Positions 25,118 to 33,738 of a DNA stretch of 64,000 nt are shown here, piece by piece. Where the stretch lies: the NCBI GenBank assembly GCA_002293145.1, contig DBCO01000027.1:248001-312000 (forward strand), written 5' to 3'. A program made the position numbers and the translations under genes. The notes beneath the pieces were generated by a model that worked only from the letters and a program-made list of their open reading frames with translations, had not been told where the DNA came from and did not search any database. Each line of letters opens with the position of its first letter. Within the stretch, counting starts at the first letter, position 1. The stretch comes from Akkermansiaceae bacterium UBA956 (GTDB taxonomy: Bacteria > Verrucomicrobiota > Verrucomicrobiia > Verrucomicrobiales > Akkermansiaceae).

Positions 25118-26041
25118 ATGTCCGCCATCATGCGCTGCTTTTACTCCCAACACTTCGAATTGACGCTGCCATCCGGCCATCCTTTTCCGATGGAAAAATA
25201 TCGGGTCTCCAAGGATATGTTGCTGGAAGGTGGCATCATCTTGCCCGAGGAAATCATCGAAGTCCGCATTGCCGACTCACACATTCTTCAGCGTGTGCAC
25301 GACCAAGATTACGTCAATCGCATTTACAGCTGCTCCGTAGATCGCAAAGAAGAAATGCGCCTCGGTTTGCCGGTGACGCCACAACTTTATACGCGCAGCG
25401 CGACTGAGGTGGAAGCTACGCGATTGACCTGTCGTGCAGCCCTCGAAGAAGGCGTGGCCGTCTGCCTCGCGGGCGGCATGCACCACGCGTTCCGCGAGCA
25501 TGGCGAAGGGTATTGTGTATTCAATGACGTCGCGGCCGCCATTCGCGATCTTCAAGATTGGAAGCCGAACATCAAGATCATGGTGGTCGATACCGATGCT
25601 CATCAGGGCAATGGCACTAACGCGATTCTTGAAAGTGACCCTCGTGTTTTTACTTATTCGATCCATGTTGGCAATGCTCAGAACCGTAAGTTTAATGGCT
25701 CCATGGATGTTGAAACCGTGCGCTACGTCGAGGGTGAGATGTATTTGAAGCAACTCTTTTCCACGCTCGCGGCAGCTTTAGATACCTTCGTTCCCGATTT
25801 GGTGATCTGGATCGCTGGGGCAGACAATCATCGCAACGACCGCTTTGGACAAATGATGCTCTCGCTCAAGGATCTGCAACGCCGTGATGAAATCTTGCTC
25901 AAGGCCTTCATCCGCAATCGAATTCCTGTAGCAGTACTCTATGGTGGCGGTTACAATCGACAAGCGGAATTTACCGCGAAGATTCATCGCAATACAGTAG
26001 CGATGGCGAAAAAAATCGCGACAGAGTTTCGAGGCATCTAA
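25118..26041 (+). CDS. Histone-deacetylase-superfamily protein (acetoin utilisation/HDAC-like)
   Basis: Zinc-dependent deacylase of the arginase/deacetylase fold. The key residues are present: the His pair in GGMHHAFREHGEGYCVFND, the metal ligands Asp and His in VDTDAHQGNGT, the second Asp in AGADNHRNDRFG and the transition-state Tyr in YGGGYN. The protein is about 307 residues from ATG 25118; ATG 25130 (MRCFYSQHFEL) is a good alternative and TTG 25112 is also in frame. In bacteria such enzymes remove acetyl or longer acyl groups from small molecules or proteins. It is followed after 14 bases by panE, so co-transcription is likely. Confidence 0.88.
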   Translation: MSAIMRCFYSQHFELTLPSGHPFPMEKYRVSKDMLLEGGIILPEEIIEVRIADSHILQRVHDQDYVNRIYSCSVDRKEEMRLGLPVTPQLYTRSATEVEATRLTCRAALEEGVAVCLAGGMHHAFREHGEGYCVFNDVAAAIRDLQDWKPNIKIMVVDTDAHQGNGTNAILESDPRVFTYSIHVGNAQNRKFNGSMDVETVRYVEGEMYLKQLFSTLAAALDTFVPDLVIWIAGADNHRNDRFGQMMLSLKDLQRRDEILLKAFIRNRIPVAVLYGGGYNRQAEFTAKIHRNTVAMAKKIATEFRGI

Positions 26042-26055
26042 CCTTTAATTTCATC

Positions 26056-26973
26056 ATGCTACAACCAACTACTATCGCCATCGTAGGTTCTGGTGCCATC
26101 GGATTGTATTACGGTGGTCGTCTTGCTGAGGCCGGGCATCGGGTGACGTTTTTGCTCCGCAGTGATTACGCTGCAGTGCATGAGGAGGGATTGCGGTGCG
26201 AAAGTGTGCATGGTGATTTTCACCTACCACGGGTATCCATAGCGCGCGATTCCGCAGAGATTGGTGCTGTTGATCTGGTTATTGTGGCATGGAAGGCAAC
26301 CAGCAATGATTTGTTAGAAAAAGTTCTACCGCCCCTGTTGCATGAAAACACACAAGTGCTGACCTTACAGAATGGACTGGGCAACTGTGAAGCCATCGCG
26401 TCAGTCACAGGACCCGAGCGGGTGATGGCAGCATTGTGCTTCGTATGTATCAATCGCATCGGACCGGGCTCGATTCGGCATACTGCTGGAGGACGCATGG
26501 CCATTGGCGAATTTTTGCCTAACGCATTGAGTCGTAAGGAATGCATAGCTAAGCTTTTATCCGCGGCAAAAATTGATACTGTAGTCGAAGAAAACGTCGA
26601 GGAAGCGGTGTGGAAAAAACTTTTGTGGAATGTCCCGTTCAATGGGCTCTCGATCGCTGAGGGTGGCAAGACGACCGATCAACTATTGGCTGACGATGCA
26701 ATTGTTTTAGAAATACGAGCATTGATGAAAGAAGTCATCTCGGCAGCACAAGCCCGCGGATTTTTGTTAGATGAAAAACTGATCGACTGGAACATTGACC
26801 GCACACGCCCGATGGGGGCGTATCGTCCGAGTAGTTTGATCGATTGGCAAGAAGGTCGAGAAGTCGAGATCGAAGCGATCTGGGCCGAGCCGTTGCGTCG
26901 AGCCGAGGAGAGAGACTTGCACTTGCCACATTTGAGTCGCTTGCTCGCACGCATTCGCGCGGCTTGTGCTTGA
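26056..26973 (+). CDS. panE: 2-dehydropantoate 2-reductase (PanE/ApbA family)
   Basis: Ketopantoate reductase makes pantoate for coenzyme A using NADPH. The nucleotide-binding motif IAIVGSGAIGLYYGGRLAEAG is at residues 7-27. Further features are VIVAWKATSNDLLEKVLPPLL, TLQNGLGNCEAIA, the catalytic Lys region AVWKKLLWNVPFNGLSI, and the C-terminal helical domain with RPSSLIDWQEGREVEIEAIW. The length of 305 residues is typical. This family also contains reductases of other 2-keto acids, so the pathway assignment is likely but not certain. Confidence 0.88.
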   Translation: MLQPTTIAIVGSGAIGLYYGGRLAEAGHRVTFLLRSDYAAVHEEGLRCESVHGDFHLPRVSIARDSAEIGAVDLVIVAWKATSNDLLEKVLPPLLHENTQVLTLQNGLGNCEAIASVTGPERVMAALCFVCINRIGPGSIRHTAGGRMAIGEFLPNALSRKECIAKLLSAAKIDTVVEENVEEAVWKKLLWNVPFNGLSIAEGGKTTDQLLADDAIVLEIRALMKEVISAAQARGFLLDEKLIDWNIDRTRPMGAYRPSSLIDWQEGREVEIEAIWAEPLRRAEERDLHLPHLSRLLARIRAACA

Positions 26974-27042
26974 ATTTTTGTGTGTCCTTCGAGTTACATA
27001 CTTTTCCTTGCACCTGACTGATTAGTCTCTAAGATTTGGCAT

Positions 27043-28467
27043 ATGTTTCAGACGAACACTTCGAGTTCTAAGACAAGCCGTCGCGATTGGCTGAAAGCGC
27101 TTTCGTTAGGTGGTGCTGCGGCGATGCTGCCGTCATGCCAAAAACCTGCGGCGAAATTAGCTGGCGCTCCGGCGAAATCGGATCGTGTGCGCGGAATTGT
27201 TTTCATGGTCTCCGATGGTATGAGTCCCGGGGTCTTGACGATGGCGCAGGCATTTTCTCAGCAAATCCGCCAGCGTGGCACACATTGGTGGGATTTGATC
27301 AATCAGCGTTCCTCAGCACGAGGCCTGATGGACAATGCCTCTGCAAACTCGTTAGTGACGGATTCTGCTGCGGCATCGACTGCATGGGGCGGTGGCCAAC
27401 GTGTGAAAAATGGCATGATCAATGTCTCGGTGGATGGCAAAGAAATCACACCCATCGCTGCAATTCTAAAGAAAAAGGATGTGCGCATCGGCTTGGTGAC
27501 CACGGCATCGGTGACGCATGCCACGCCCGCAGGCTTTGCGGCATCGGTGAAAGAGCGCAGTAATGAAAATTCGGTCGCGCAGCAATATTTGAATCGTGTG
27601 GATGTGATCCTCGGTGGAGGGTCGCAATTTTTCGATCCAAAAAAACGGAGCGATCGTGCGGATTTGTTCGAGGAGTTTGGCAGTGCGGGTTATCAGGTGG
27701 TCAAAAATCGCCAAGAGCTGCTCGACGCCAAAAATGAAAAATTGCTAGGCACATTCTCACCCAATTACATTCCCTACACTATCGATCACGAGCAATCTCC
27801 TGAGCTACAAGCTCAGGTGCCGTTGTTGGCGGAAATGGCAGAGGCGGCCTTGTCGCGTTTTTTGTCCTCCGGCAAACCGTTCTTGTTGCAGGTAGAGGGA
27901 GCGCGAGTCGACCATGCTGCACACTTGAATGACATCGGTGCCTTGTTGCGTGAGCAGCTGGCCTTCGATGATGCTGTAGGCAAGGTGCTAGAGCTATGTG
28001 CGGCACACTCTGATATCCTCATAGTTGTAACTTCGGATCACGGCAATGCGAATCCTGGCCTGAATGGCATTGGTCCTAGTTATGGCGAAAGTAATCGCTG
28101 CTTTGAAACCATCGCGCGCATGAAGCAATCGCACGAAATGTTGTTCGCACGCTGGCGTCAAAATCCGCAACAAGACATCAATGCACTCATCAAGGATTCG
28201 TTAGGTTTTACCTTGCAACCGGATGAAGCCCATTGTCTCGAAGCAGTGTTGACTAGCAAGCCGATTGTTGAGTGGAATGATCTGCTAGAAAACCCTGAAG
28301 GACAACTCGGGCAGTTTGCAGGCAATCATACTGGTGTCGGCTGGACGGGCACCACGCATACTTCTGATCCGACCATCGTTACCGCCACAGGCCCACAAGC
28401 TGAGCGCTTTTCCGGGATGGTCGTGAATACTGATGTGAACTTGCATTTGCAGGAATTGTTAGGCTGA
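27043..28467 (+). CDS. Alkaline phosphatase with Tat-like lipoprotein signal
   Basis: PhoA-type alkaline phosphatase releases phosphate from organic esters in the periplasm. The N-terminus has SRRDWLKALSLGGAAAMLPSCQ, a twin-arginine region ending in a possible lipobox Cys at residue 31. The metal site opens with VFMVSDGMSPG; the nucleophile Ser is in TDSAAASTAWGGG; later ligands are in VEGARVDHAAHLNDIG and VTSDHGNANPG, and the last His in GWTGTTHTSDP. The length is 474 residues. It is monocistronic and ends at a strong bidirectional terminator. A Pho-type promoter was not recognised. Confidence 0.92.
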   Translation: MFQTNTSSSKTSRRDWLKALSLGGAAAMLPSCQKPAAKLAGAPAKSDRVRGIVFMVSDGMSPGVLTMAQAFSQQIRQRGTHWWDLINQRSSARGLMDNASANSLVTDSAAASTAWGGGQRVKNGMINVSVDGKEITPIAAILKKKDVRIGLVTTASVTHATPAGFAASVKERSNENSVAQQYLNRVDVILGGGSQFFDPKKRSDRADLFEEFGSAGYQVVKNRQELLDAKNEKLLGTFSPNYIPYTIDHEQSPELQAQVPLLAEMAEAALSRFLSSGKPFLLQVEGARVDHAAHLNDIGALLREQLAFDDAVGKVLELCAAHSDILIVVTSDHGNANPGLNGIGPSYGESNRCFETIARMKQSHEMLFARWRQNPQQDINALIKDSLGFTLQPDEAHCLEAVLTSKPIVEWNDLLENPEGQLGQFAGNHTGVGWTGTTHTSDPTIVTATGPQAERFSGMVVNTDVNLHLQELLG

Positions 28468-28481
28468 AATTCCTTGCCAAG

Positions 28482-28517
28482 AAAAAAGCCACTCATGAGA
28501 ACACGAGTGGCTTTTTT
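28482..28517. terminator. Bidirectional rho-independent terminator
   Basis: AAAAAAGCCACTC (28482-28494) pairs perfectly with GAGTGGCTTTTTT (28505-28517) around a 10-base loop. It serves both the phosphatase gene and the converging sugar-kinase gene. Confidence 0.93.
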
Positions 28518-28538
28518 GCGTAAATGAGCGAAGTGATC

Positions 28539-29636
28539 TTAGCGATCCACACGAGCCGATCCTCCGTCGACGAGTTTTTTCACTTCATCGAGCGTGGCCA
28601 TGGAAGTATCGCCGGGCGTGGTCATGGCGAGAGCGCCGTGGGCTGCTCCGTAATCAACGGCGAGTGCGGCATCGTTGAATTCAAGGAAACCGTAGGCGAG
28701 GCCGCTGGCAAATGAATCACCGCCGCCAACGCGGTCGTAGATTTCCATTTTAGGGCGTTCAATCGATTCAAAAAACTTGCCATCGTGCCAGCAAACAGCA
28801 GCCCAGTCATTGACGGTGGCGCTGTGGACATCGCGCAGGGTGGTGGCTACGACTTGGAAGTTGGTGAAATCTTGCACCACACACTCGATCATATTTTTAA
28901 AGTGATCGACGTTGATACCCGTGATGTGTTCACTCACGCCTTCTACCTCAAATCCGAGGCATGCGGTGAAATCCTCCTCATTGCCGATCATGACGTCGAC
29001 ATAGCGAGCGATCTCGCGGTTCACCTCTTGCGCCTTGGCTTGACCACCGATGGATTTCCACAGGCTGGGACGATAATTCAAATCGTAAGAAACGATAGTA
29101 CCGTATTCCTTGGCCTTCTTGCAGGCCTCTAACACCACAGCGGCGGTGGTCTCCGAGAGTGCAGCAAAAATACCACCCGTGTGAAACCAGCGCGCGCCAT
29201 GTTTGCCGAAAATTTCATCCCAATTGATGTCACCCGGCTTGATCTGACTCGCGGCGGTGTTGCCGCGGTCGCTAGTACCTTTGGCACCGCGCAGTCCGAA
29301 TCCACGCTCGGTGAAGTTCAGGCCATTGCGCACATCACGACCGATGCCATCGAATTTTTTCCACTGTATAAAACGGGTATCGATGCCGCCTTGGAGGATG
29401 AAATCTTCGATCAAACGACCGACATCATTTTCGGCAAATGCAGTCACCACAGCGGCGCGTTTGCCGAAGCACCGACGCATACCGCGAGCGACATTGTATT
29501 CGCCGCCGCCTTCCCAGGCTTGGAATTGGCGGGTGGTGCGGACGCGACCATCACCGGGATCGAGACGCAACATGATTTCCCCGAGGGAAATGATATCGTA
29601 GGCACATTCTTCAGCGGATTTGATTACTAGACTCAT
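28539..29636 (-). CDS. PfkB-family sugar kinase (2-keto-3-deoxygluconate kinase-like)
   Basis: Ribokinase-fold enzyme of 365 residues, starting at MSLVIKSAEE (29636); an upstream in-frame ATG at 29696 lacks supporting features. Signatures are the start SLGEIMLRLDPGDGRVR, GGGEYNVARGMRRCFG (PfkB signature 1), SYDLNYRPSLWK, GNEEDFTACLG, and the active-site motif RVGGGDSFASGLAYGFL. The pattern with LRLDPGDGRVR and ARWFHTGGIFAAL is that of KdgK-like kinases in sugar-acid breakdown. A D-2-hydroxyacid dehydrogenase gene lies 28 bases upstream on the same strand, suggesting one operon. Confidence 0.88.
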   Translation of the reverse strand: MSLVIKSAEECAYDIISLGEIMLRLDPGDGRVRTTRQFQAWEGGGEYNVARGMRRCFGKRAAVVTAFAENDVGRLIEDFILQGGIDTRFIQWKKFDGIGRDVRNGLNFTERGFGLRGAKGTSDRGNTAASQIKPGDINWDEIFGKHGARWFHTGGIFAALSETTAAVVLEACKKAKEYGTIVSYDLNYRPSLWKSIGGQAKAQEVNREIARYVDVMIGNEEDFTACLGFEVEGVSEHITGINVDHFKNMIECVVQDFTNFQVVATTLRDVHSATVNDWAAVCWHDGKFFESIERPKMEIYDRVGGGDSFASGLAYGFLEFNDAALAVDYGAAHGALAMTTPGDTSMATLDEVKKLVDGGSARVDR

Positions 29637-29664
29637 AGTAGTTGATTCGGTAGATAAGAGGAAA

Positions 29665-30642
29665 TTATTCAGCGGATGAGACGACGCCGTTGGCACAGAA
29701 CACCGGGCCGCTGTTGTTGAGGAAATTGACTAGATTGTTCAACGACATCAGCGCTTGGCGCGGTACGCTTTCATAAGTGCGTGAGCCCACATGAGCGGTG
29801 ACGATGGCCTTGGGATGGCGCAGCAAAGGATCATCGGTAGCGGGTGGCTCCTGCTCCATGACATCGGTGGCGTAGCCAGCGAGATGGCCAGAATCGAGGG
29901 CTTCCATGATCGCCGCGGCATCGGCGAGTTCGCCGCGACCCGTGTTGACGATGACGGCTCCTTGAGGCAACAAGGCCAGACGTTCGCGATTGATCAGGTG
30001 CTTAGTATCAGCCGCGAGCTTGGTGTGCGGGCTGATGATGTCGCAGGTGGAAAAAATCGAGTCGATGCTCTCATGGCGAATCACGCCATATTGTTCGCAA
30101 AATTCTGTCGGCCAGAAATTACCGTAGCCGTGCACTTCCATGCCAAATGCTTTAGCGCGGATGATCACCTCTTGACCGATGCGACCTAAACCAATGACGC
30201 CGATTTTTTTCGACCAAAGTTCATGGCCGGTGAGGCGCAGCCATTCACCCTTGCGCGTGGCATCGACGCTCGGAATGAGATTTTTCACCAAGGCCAAGAG
30301 CAAGCAAAAGGTGTGCTCGGCGACGGTAGTGTGATTTACACCTGGGGTAAACATCACCGGGATTTTCATCTCCTTGGTGGTGCCGAGATCGATTTTGTCG
30401 AGTCCGATGCCATACTTGGAAATCACTTTCAGGCGTGGTCCGGATTTTTCCAAAACGGCGCGCGTGATGGCATCGTCGCCGCAGAGAAAAGCATCGAACT
30501 CTCCAGCTAGCTCCAACATTTTTGTTTCGCTGAGTGGCCCGCGCTCACGCACGATCTCGAAGCCCTGCGACTCAAGAAGCTGATGATGAGGCCCTGGGGT
30601 GTCCTGAAAACTACAAGTGGTAACTAAAACGCGTGACGACAT
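29665..30642 (-). CDS. D-isomer-specific 2-hydroxyacid dehydrogenase
   Basis: NAD-dependent reductase/dehydrogenase of 2-keto/2-hydroxy acids, 325 residues. The N-terminal catalytic domain has KVISKYGIGLDKIDL. The dinucleotide fold has KKIGVIGLGRIGQEVIIRAKAFG. The active-site residues appear in VIVNTGRGELADAAAI (Arg), TDVMEQEPPATDDPLL (Glu) and VTAHVGSRT (His). It resembles phosphoglycerate dehydrogenase without a regulatory ACT domain. Its operon partner is a KDG-kinase-like gene, so a role in sugar-acid metabolism is more likely than in serine synthesis, though SerA activity cannot be excluded. Confidence 0.9.
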   Translation of the reverse strand: MSSRVLVTTCSFQDTPGPHHQLLESQGFEIVRERGPLSETKMLELAGEFDAFLCGDDAITRAVLEKSGPRLKVISKYGIGLDKIDLGTTKEMKIPVMFTPGVNHTTVAEHTFCLLLALVKNLIPSVDATRKGEWLRLTGHELWSKKIGVIGLGRIGQEVIIRAKAFGMEVHGYGNFWPTEFCEQYGVIRHESIDSIFSTCDIISPHTKLAADTKHLINRERLALLPQGAVIVNTGRGELADAAAIMEALDSGHLAGYATDVMEQEPPATDDPLLRHPKAIVTAHVGSRTYESVPRQALMSLNNLVNFLNNSGPVFCANGVVSSAE

Positions 30643-30722
30643 AATTTGTATGACAGGTTTATCACCTGCGCAACCTACTTCGTCAAGAAAATTGCCAAAA
30701 AATCGTCAGAATTCGGCTCATT

Positions 30723-30750
30723 TTGACGTAGGAAGCGCGCAATCTAATAT
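30723..30750 (+). promoter_or_regulatory. Candidate promoter of the blue-copper gene
   Basis: TTGACG (30723-30728), a 16-base spacer and TAATAT (30745-30750) lie about 67 bases before the start codon at 30817. Confidence 0.4.
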
Positions 30751-30816
30751 ATTTCTGGCAGCAAGCTTGTTTTTTTCGAAAAATCAGCCAAATTACTTCT
30801 GTAATTTCGCAATTCT

Positions 30817-31260
30817 ATGAAAAAACTAACGACCTTGCTTCTATTGCTCGCTTGCGCTGCCACCGCTCATGCCGCACCTCCAATCAAAATTGAAGTTACC
30901 GCGAACGACCAGATGCGTTACAGTAGCAAAAAGATCGAGGGCAAAGTGGGCGTAGCCATGGAAATCACGATCAAACACATTGGCAAAATCCCCAAGGCGA
31001 GCATGTCTCATAACATGGTGATTCTCAAACCTGGTTCTATGCCGCCCATGATCTCGATGAAATGTGCGCAGGCCAAAGACAACAACTACATCGCCACCGA
31101 TGCGGAGAGCAAGGCTGCCATCGTCGCATATAGCCCACAACTCGGCCCTGGTGAGTCTCACGTCATCAAATTTACCCCCAAAGAAGCTGGTGACTACAAG
31201 TATTTCTGCTCCTTCCCCGGTCACTTCAGCGAAATGCACGGCGTGATTGTGGTGAAGTGA
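30817..31260 (+). CDS. Azurin-like blue copper protein
   Basis: Small periplasmic electron carrier. The signal peptide is MKKLTTLLLLLACAATAHA. The mature part has the cupredoxin type 1 copper ligands: His65 in ASMSHNMVIL, Cys131 and His136 in YKYFCSFPGHFSEMHG, and Met140. The 147-residue length and the 'CSFPGH' loop are those of azurin rather than plastocyanin. Azurin-type proteins shuttle electrons to cytochrome peroxidase, oxidases or nitrite reductase; no partner gene is nearby. It appears monocistronic. Confidence 0.93.
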   Translation: MKKLTTLLLLLACAATAHAAPPIKIEVTANDQMRYSSKKIEGKVGVAMEITIKHIGKIPKASMSHNMVILKPGSMPPMISMKCAQAKDNNYIATDAESKAAIVAYSPQLGPGESHVIKFTPKEAGDYKYFCSFPGHFSEMHGVIVVK

Positions 31261-31568
31261 GCTTGAGACGCCAGACTAACAGACACAAGAGTTAAGATTT
31301 GAATACGAAGTAGAACTGCCAATCAACGAGTAGTCTAAGACTAAGTAGGATGATCCTGCTGATCAAAACTGATTGCCACAGAACGCTCTGATTCTTGAAT
31401 TCTGGAAAATTCTGTTTGTATCGGCTCCAATGAGCGAAAAACTGGGATCATTCGTGAGACCATAGTCATCGAATTGATCCCTTGAATTTTTTGGCTGAAG
31501 TTCTTACCTGCGCATCGTCATTTTCTCATTCCCTTTTCCTCAAAACTACGCTATCAACGCGCCCCGCC
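31261..31568. other. 308-base intergenic stretch, nothing recognised
   Basis: Between the blue-copper gene and rimO. No convincing frame, hairpin with T-run or repeat was found. The frame upstream of rimO is open from 31482 but reads as untranslated sequence. Confidence 0.5.
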
Positions 31569-32972
31569 ATGCAAACTACCGTAGGTCTCATTTCTCTAGG
31601 CTGTGCCAAAAATCTCATCGACTCCGAAGTGATGATCGGTCACCTCGCGCAGGCGGGTATGGTGCTCACGCCTGATGCAGAGCTCGCCGATGTGATTATC
31701 ATCAACACCTGCTCATTCATTGACATGGCGAAAACCGAGTCGGTCAATGCGATTTTCGAGGCCGTCAAAGACCGAGCCGAAAACGCAGAACGCTCGCGCC
31801 AAAAAATCATTGTCGCAGGTTGCCTGTCCCAACGCTTTGCCAAAGATCTGCCAGGCATCATGCCGGAAGTAGATGCCTTCATCGGCCTCGACCAAATCAC
31901 CAAAGTCGCGCCAATCATTGAAAATTTGTTAGGCAAAAACAACGCCGATGAAGTGCAGAAAACCGAAGGACCTTCAGCTACCGAGGACCCACGCGATTTC
32001 GTCACGCTCAAGCCACAATACATTCCCGACTACTCGACGCCGCGGATGCGTCTCACGCCGGATCACTTCGCCTACGTGAAAATCGCCGAGGGCTGCAATC
32101 ACACCTGCACCTTCTGCATCATTCCCCAAATCCGTGGTCGCCATCGCTCGCGCACGCAAGAATCCGTCGTCAATGAAGTCAAAGCGCTCGTGGCATCCGG
32201 AGTCAAAGAAATCAACCTGATCTCCCAAGACACAACGTATTTCGGTATGGACCTCTGGGATGAATCCCGCCCGAAGCCGAACTCTCCCGTGGATTCCACC
32301 AAAGGACATTCTCTCGCCAGCTTGTTGCGCGAGTTGAATGAAATCCCCGGTGAATTCTGGATCCGCTTGCTTTACACGCACCCAGCGCACTGGAGCGATG
32401 AGCTCATCGAAACCATCGCGCAGTGTGACAAAGTAGCAAAATACGTAGACATTCCGCTGCAACACATTTCTGACCGCATGTTGACTGCCATGAAACGCGT
32501 GACCTCAGGCGACTACATCCGTGATTTGCTGCGTCGCATGCGCAAAGGGATTCCCAATCTGGGCATTCGTACGACATTCATCGTAGGTTTCCCCGGCGAG
32601 ACCGAAGAAGATTTTCAAGAACTACTCGATTTCATCGAAGAGTTCCGTTTCGAGCGAGCTGGTGTTTTTTCCTATTCCAAGGAAGAAGGCACACGTGCCA
32701 ACAAGATGGATGGCCACATTCACCATGCGACAAAAAAATCTCGTTGGAGCCGCTCGATGAAAGCGCTGCAACGCATCGCCAGCGAAGTGAATCAAGAACA
32801 AGTCGGCAAGTCCGTGAAAGTCCTCATCGAGCAGCCCGGAGTCGGGCGCACCGAGTGGGATGCCCCCGAAATCGACGGCTCTGTTCATGTGCCTGAAGAC
32901 ATACCCGTTGGCAGCTTCGCCACGGTAACAATCAAAGACTGGCGAGGCTACGACCTCGTCGCGGCTCGATAA
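31569..32972 (+). CDS. rimO: Ribosomal protein S12 methylthiotransferase RimO
   Basis: Radical-SAM enzyme that adds a methylthio group to the conserved aspartate of ribosomal protein S12. The start is at MQTTVGLISLGCAKNLIDSE (31569), whose Cys is the first ligand of the N-terminal cluster. The other two cluster Cys are in INTCSF and VAGCLSQR. The radical-SAM motif CNHTCTFCIIPQIRGRHRSR (CxxxCxxC) follows near residue 180. TVGFPGETEEDF-like sequence (FIVGFPGETEEDF) and a C-terminal TRAM domain (VKVLIEQPG...VTIKDWRGYDLV) complete it. It is RimO rather than MiaB by the CAKNxxDSE start. Length 467. Confidence 0.95.
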   Translation: MQTTVGLISLGCAKNLIDSEVMIGHLAQAGMVLTPDAELADVIIINTCSFIDMAKTESVNAIFEAVKDRAENAERSRQKIIVAGCLSQRFAKDLPGIMPEVDAFIGLDQITKVAPIIENLLGKNNADEVQKTEGPSATEDPRDFVTLKPQYIPDYSTPRMRLTPDHFAYVKIAEGCNHTCTFCIIPQIRGRHRSRTQESVVNEVKALVASGVKEINLISQDTTYFGMDLWDESRPKPNSPVDSTKGHSLASLLRELNEIPGEFWIRLLYTHPAHWSDELIETIAQCDKVAKYVDIPLQHISDRMLTAMKRVTSGDYIRDLLRRMRKGIPNLGIRTTFIVGFPGETEEDFQELLDFIEEFRFERAGVFSYSKEEGTRANKMDGHIHHATKKSRWSRSMKALQRIASEVNQEQVGKSVKVLIEQPGVGRTEWDAPEIDGSVHVPEDIPVGSFATVTIKDWRGYDLVAAR

Positions 32973-33069
32973 AGTGGCGGCGGTTTCCAACCGCAATGCC
33001 AGATCAACGATTTTTGAAAGGCTTGACAGAAAATCACGCAGCTCGCTTGCGGTTGATTTTTTCCGCGCT

Positions 33070-33738
33070 ATGATTACCGTCTTGAAGAGAAAAGCGACAG
33101 AGAGAGTGGTGGTGGCAGAGTTGCTCGATCAACTGGCAGCTGATGATCCTCGCGCCCTAAAATCTCGTCGTGATTTACGGATGATCAATTTTTTGATGGG
33201 AAATGAGACGTGGATACTGCGGCAACTCCACCGGCATCGCAAAGTCTCTGAGCTTGGCATTGTTGAACTAGGGGCCGGGGATGGTTCCTTTTCTCGTCGC
33301 ATCCAACGAGGACTGCCGATGGCTGACCTAGCGGCCTACGATTTATTGCCGGAGCCAATTGGCGTGGAAGAGGGAATTTTTTGGCATCAAGGAGACGTGA
33401 CGCTAGAGAAGCCGATGCAGGATTTTGGTGTGTTGGTGGCGAATTTGTTTTTGCACCATTTTCGCGACGAAGATCTCTCGTGGTTGCGAGCGTGGATGGC
33501 ACGCGCTCAGGTGATGATTTTCAATGAACCACTGCGTTCCAAGCTAGCGCATCGCTTGGGCAATTTGCTGCATCCATGGATCAACGATGTGACGCGACAC
33601 GACATGCATGTGAGCATTGATGCCGGATTCCATCGCGGTGAGATTCCTGCACTATTTGCGGACTGCGCTAAGGATTGGGCGATTGTCGAGCAAGCCCATT
33701 GGAAAGGAGCGCTGCGTAGCGTGTGGGTGCGGAAATGA
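33070..33738 (+). CDS. SAM-dependent methyltransferase of the type III PKS cluster
   Basis: Class I methyltransferase fold, 222 residues from ATG 33070. Motif I is GIVELGAGDGSFSRRI (about residues 62-77), the acidic loop is AAYDLLPEP, and the post-II strand is FGVLVANLFLHHFRDEDLSWL, typical of UbiE/small-molecule methyltransferases. The open frame upstream to 32974 lacks support. The gene overlaps the next one by ATGA and leads the three-gene set methyltransferase, FAD oxidoreductase, type III PKS. It probably methylates the polyketide ring or tail; the position is unknown. Confidence 0.82.
   Translation: MITVLKRKATERVVVAELLDQLAADDPRALKSRRDLRMINFLMGNETWILRQLHRHRKVSELGIVELGAGDGSFSRRIQRGLPMADLAAYDLLPEPIGVEEGIFWHQGDVTLEKPMQDFGVLVANLFLHHFRDEDLSWLRAWMARAQVMIFNEPLRSKLAHRLGNLLHPWINDVTRHDMHVSIDAGFHRGEIPALFADCAKDWAIVEQAHWKGALRSVWVRK

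Noticed and set aside
28539..30642. Reading the 2-hydroxyacid dehydrogenase as serA
   Set aside because: Its operon partner is a KDG-kinase-like gene and it lacks an ACT domain, so a sugar-acid role is more likely.
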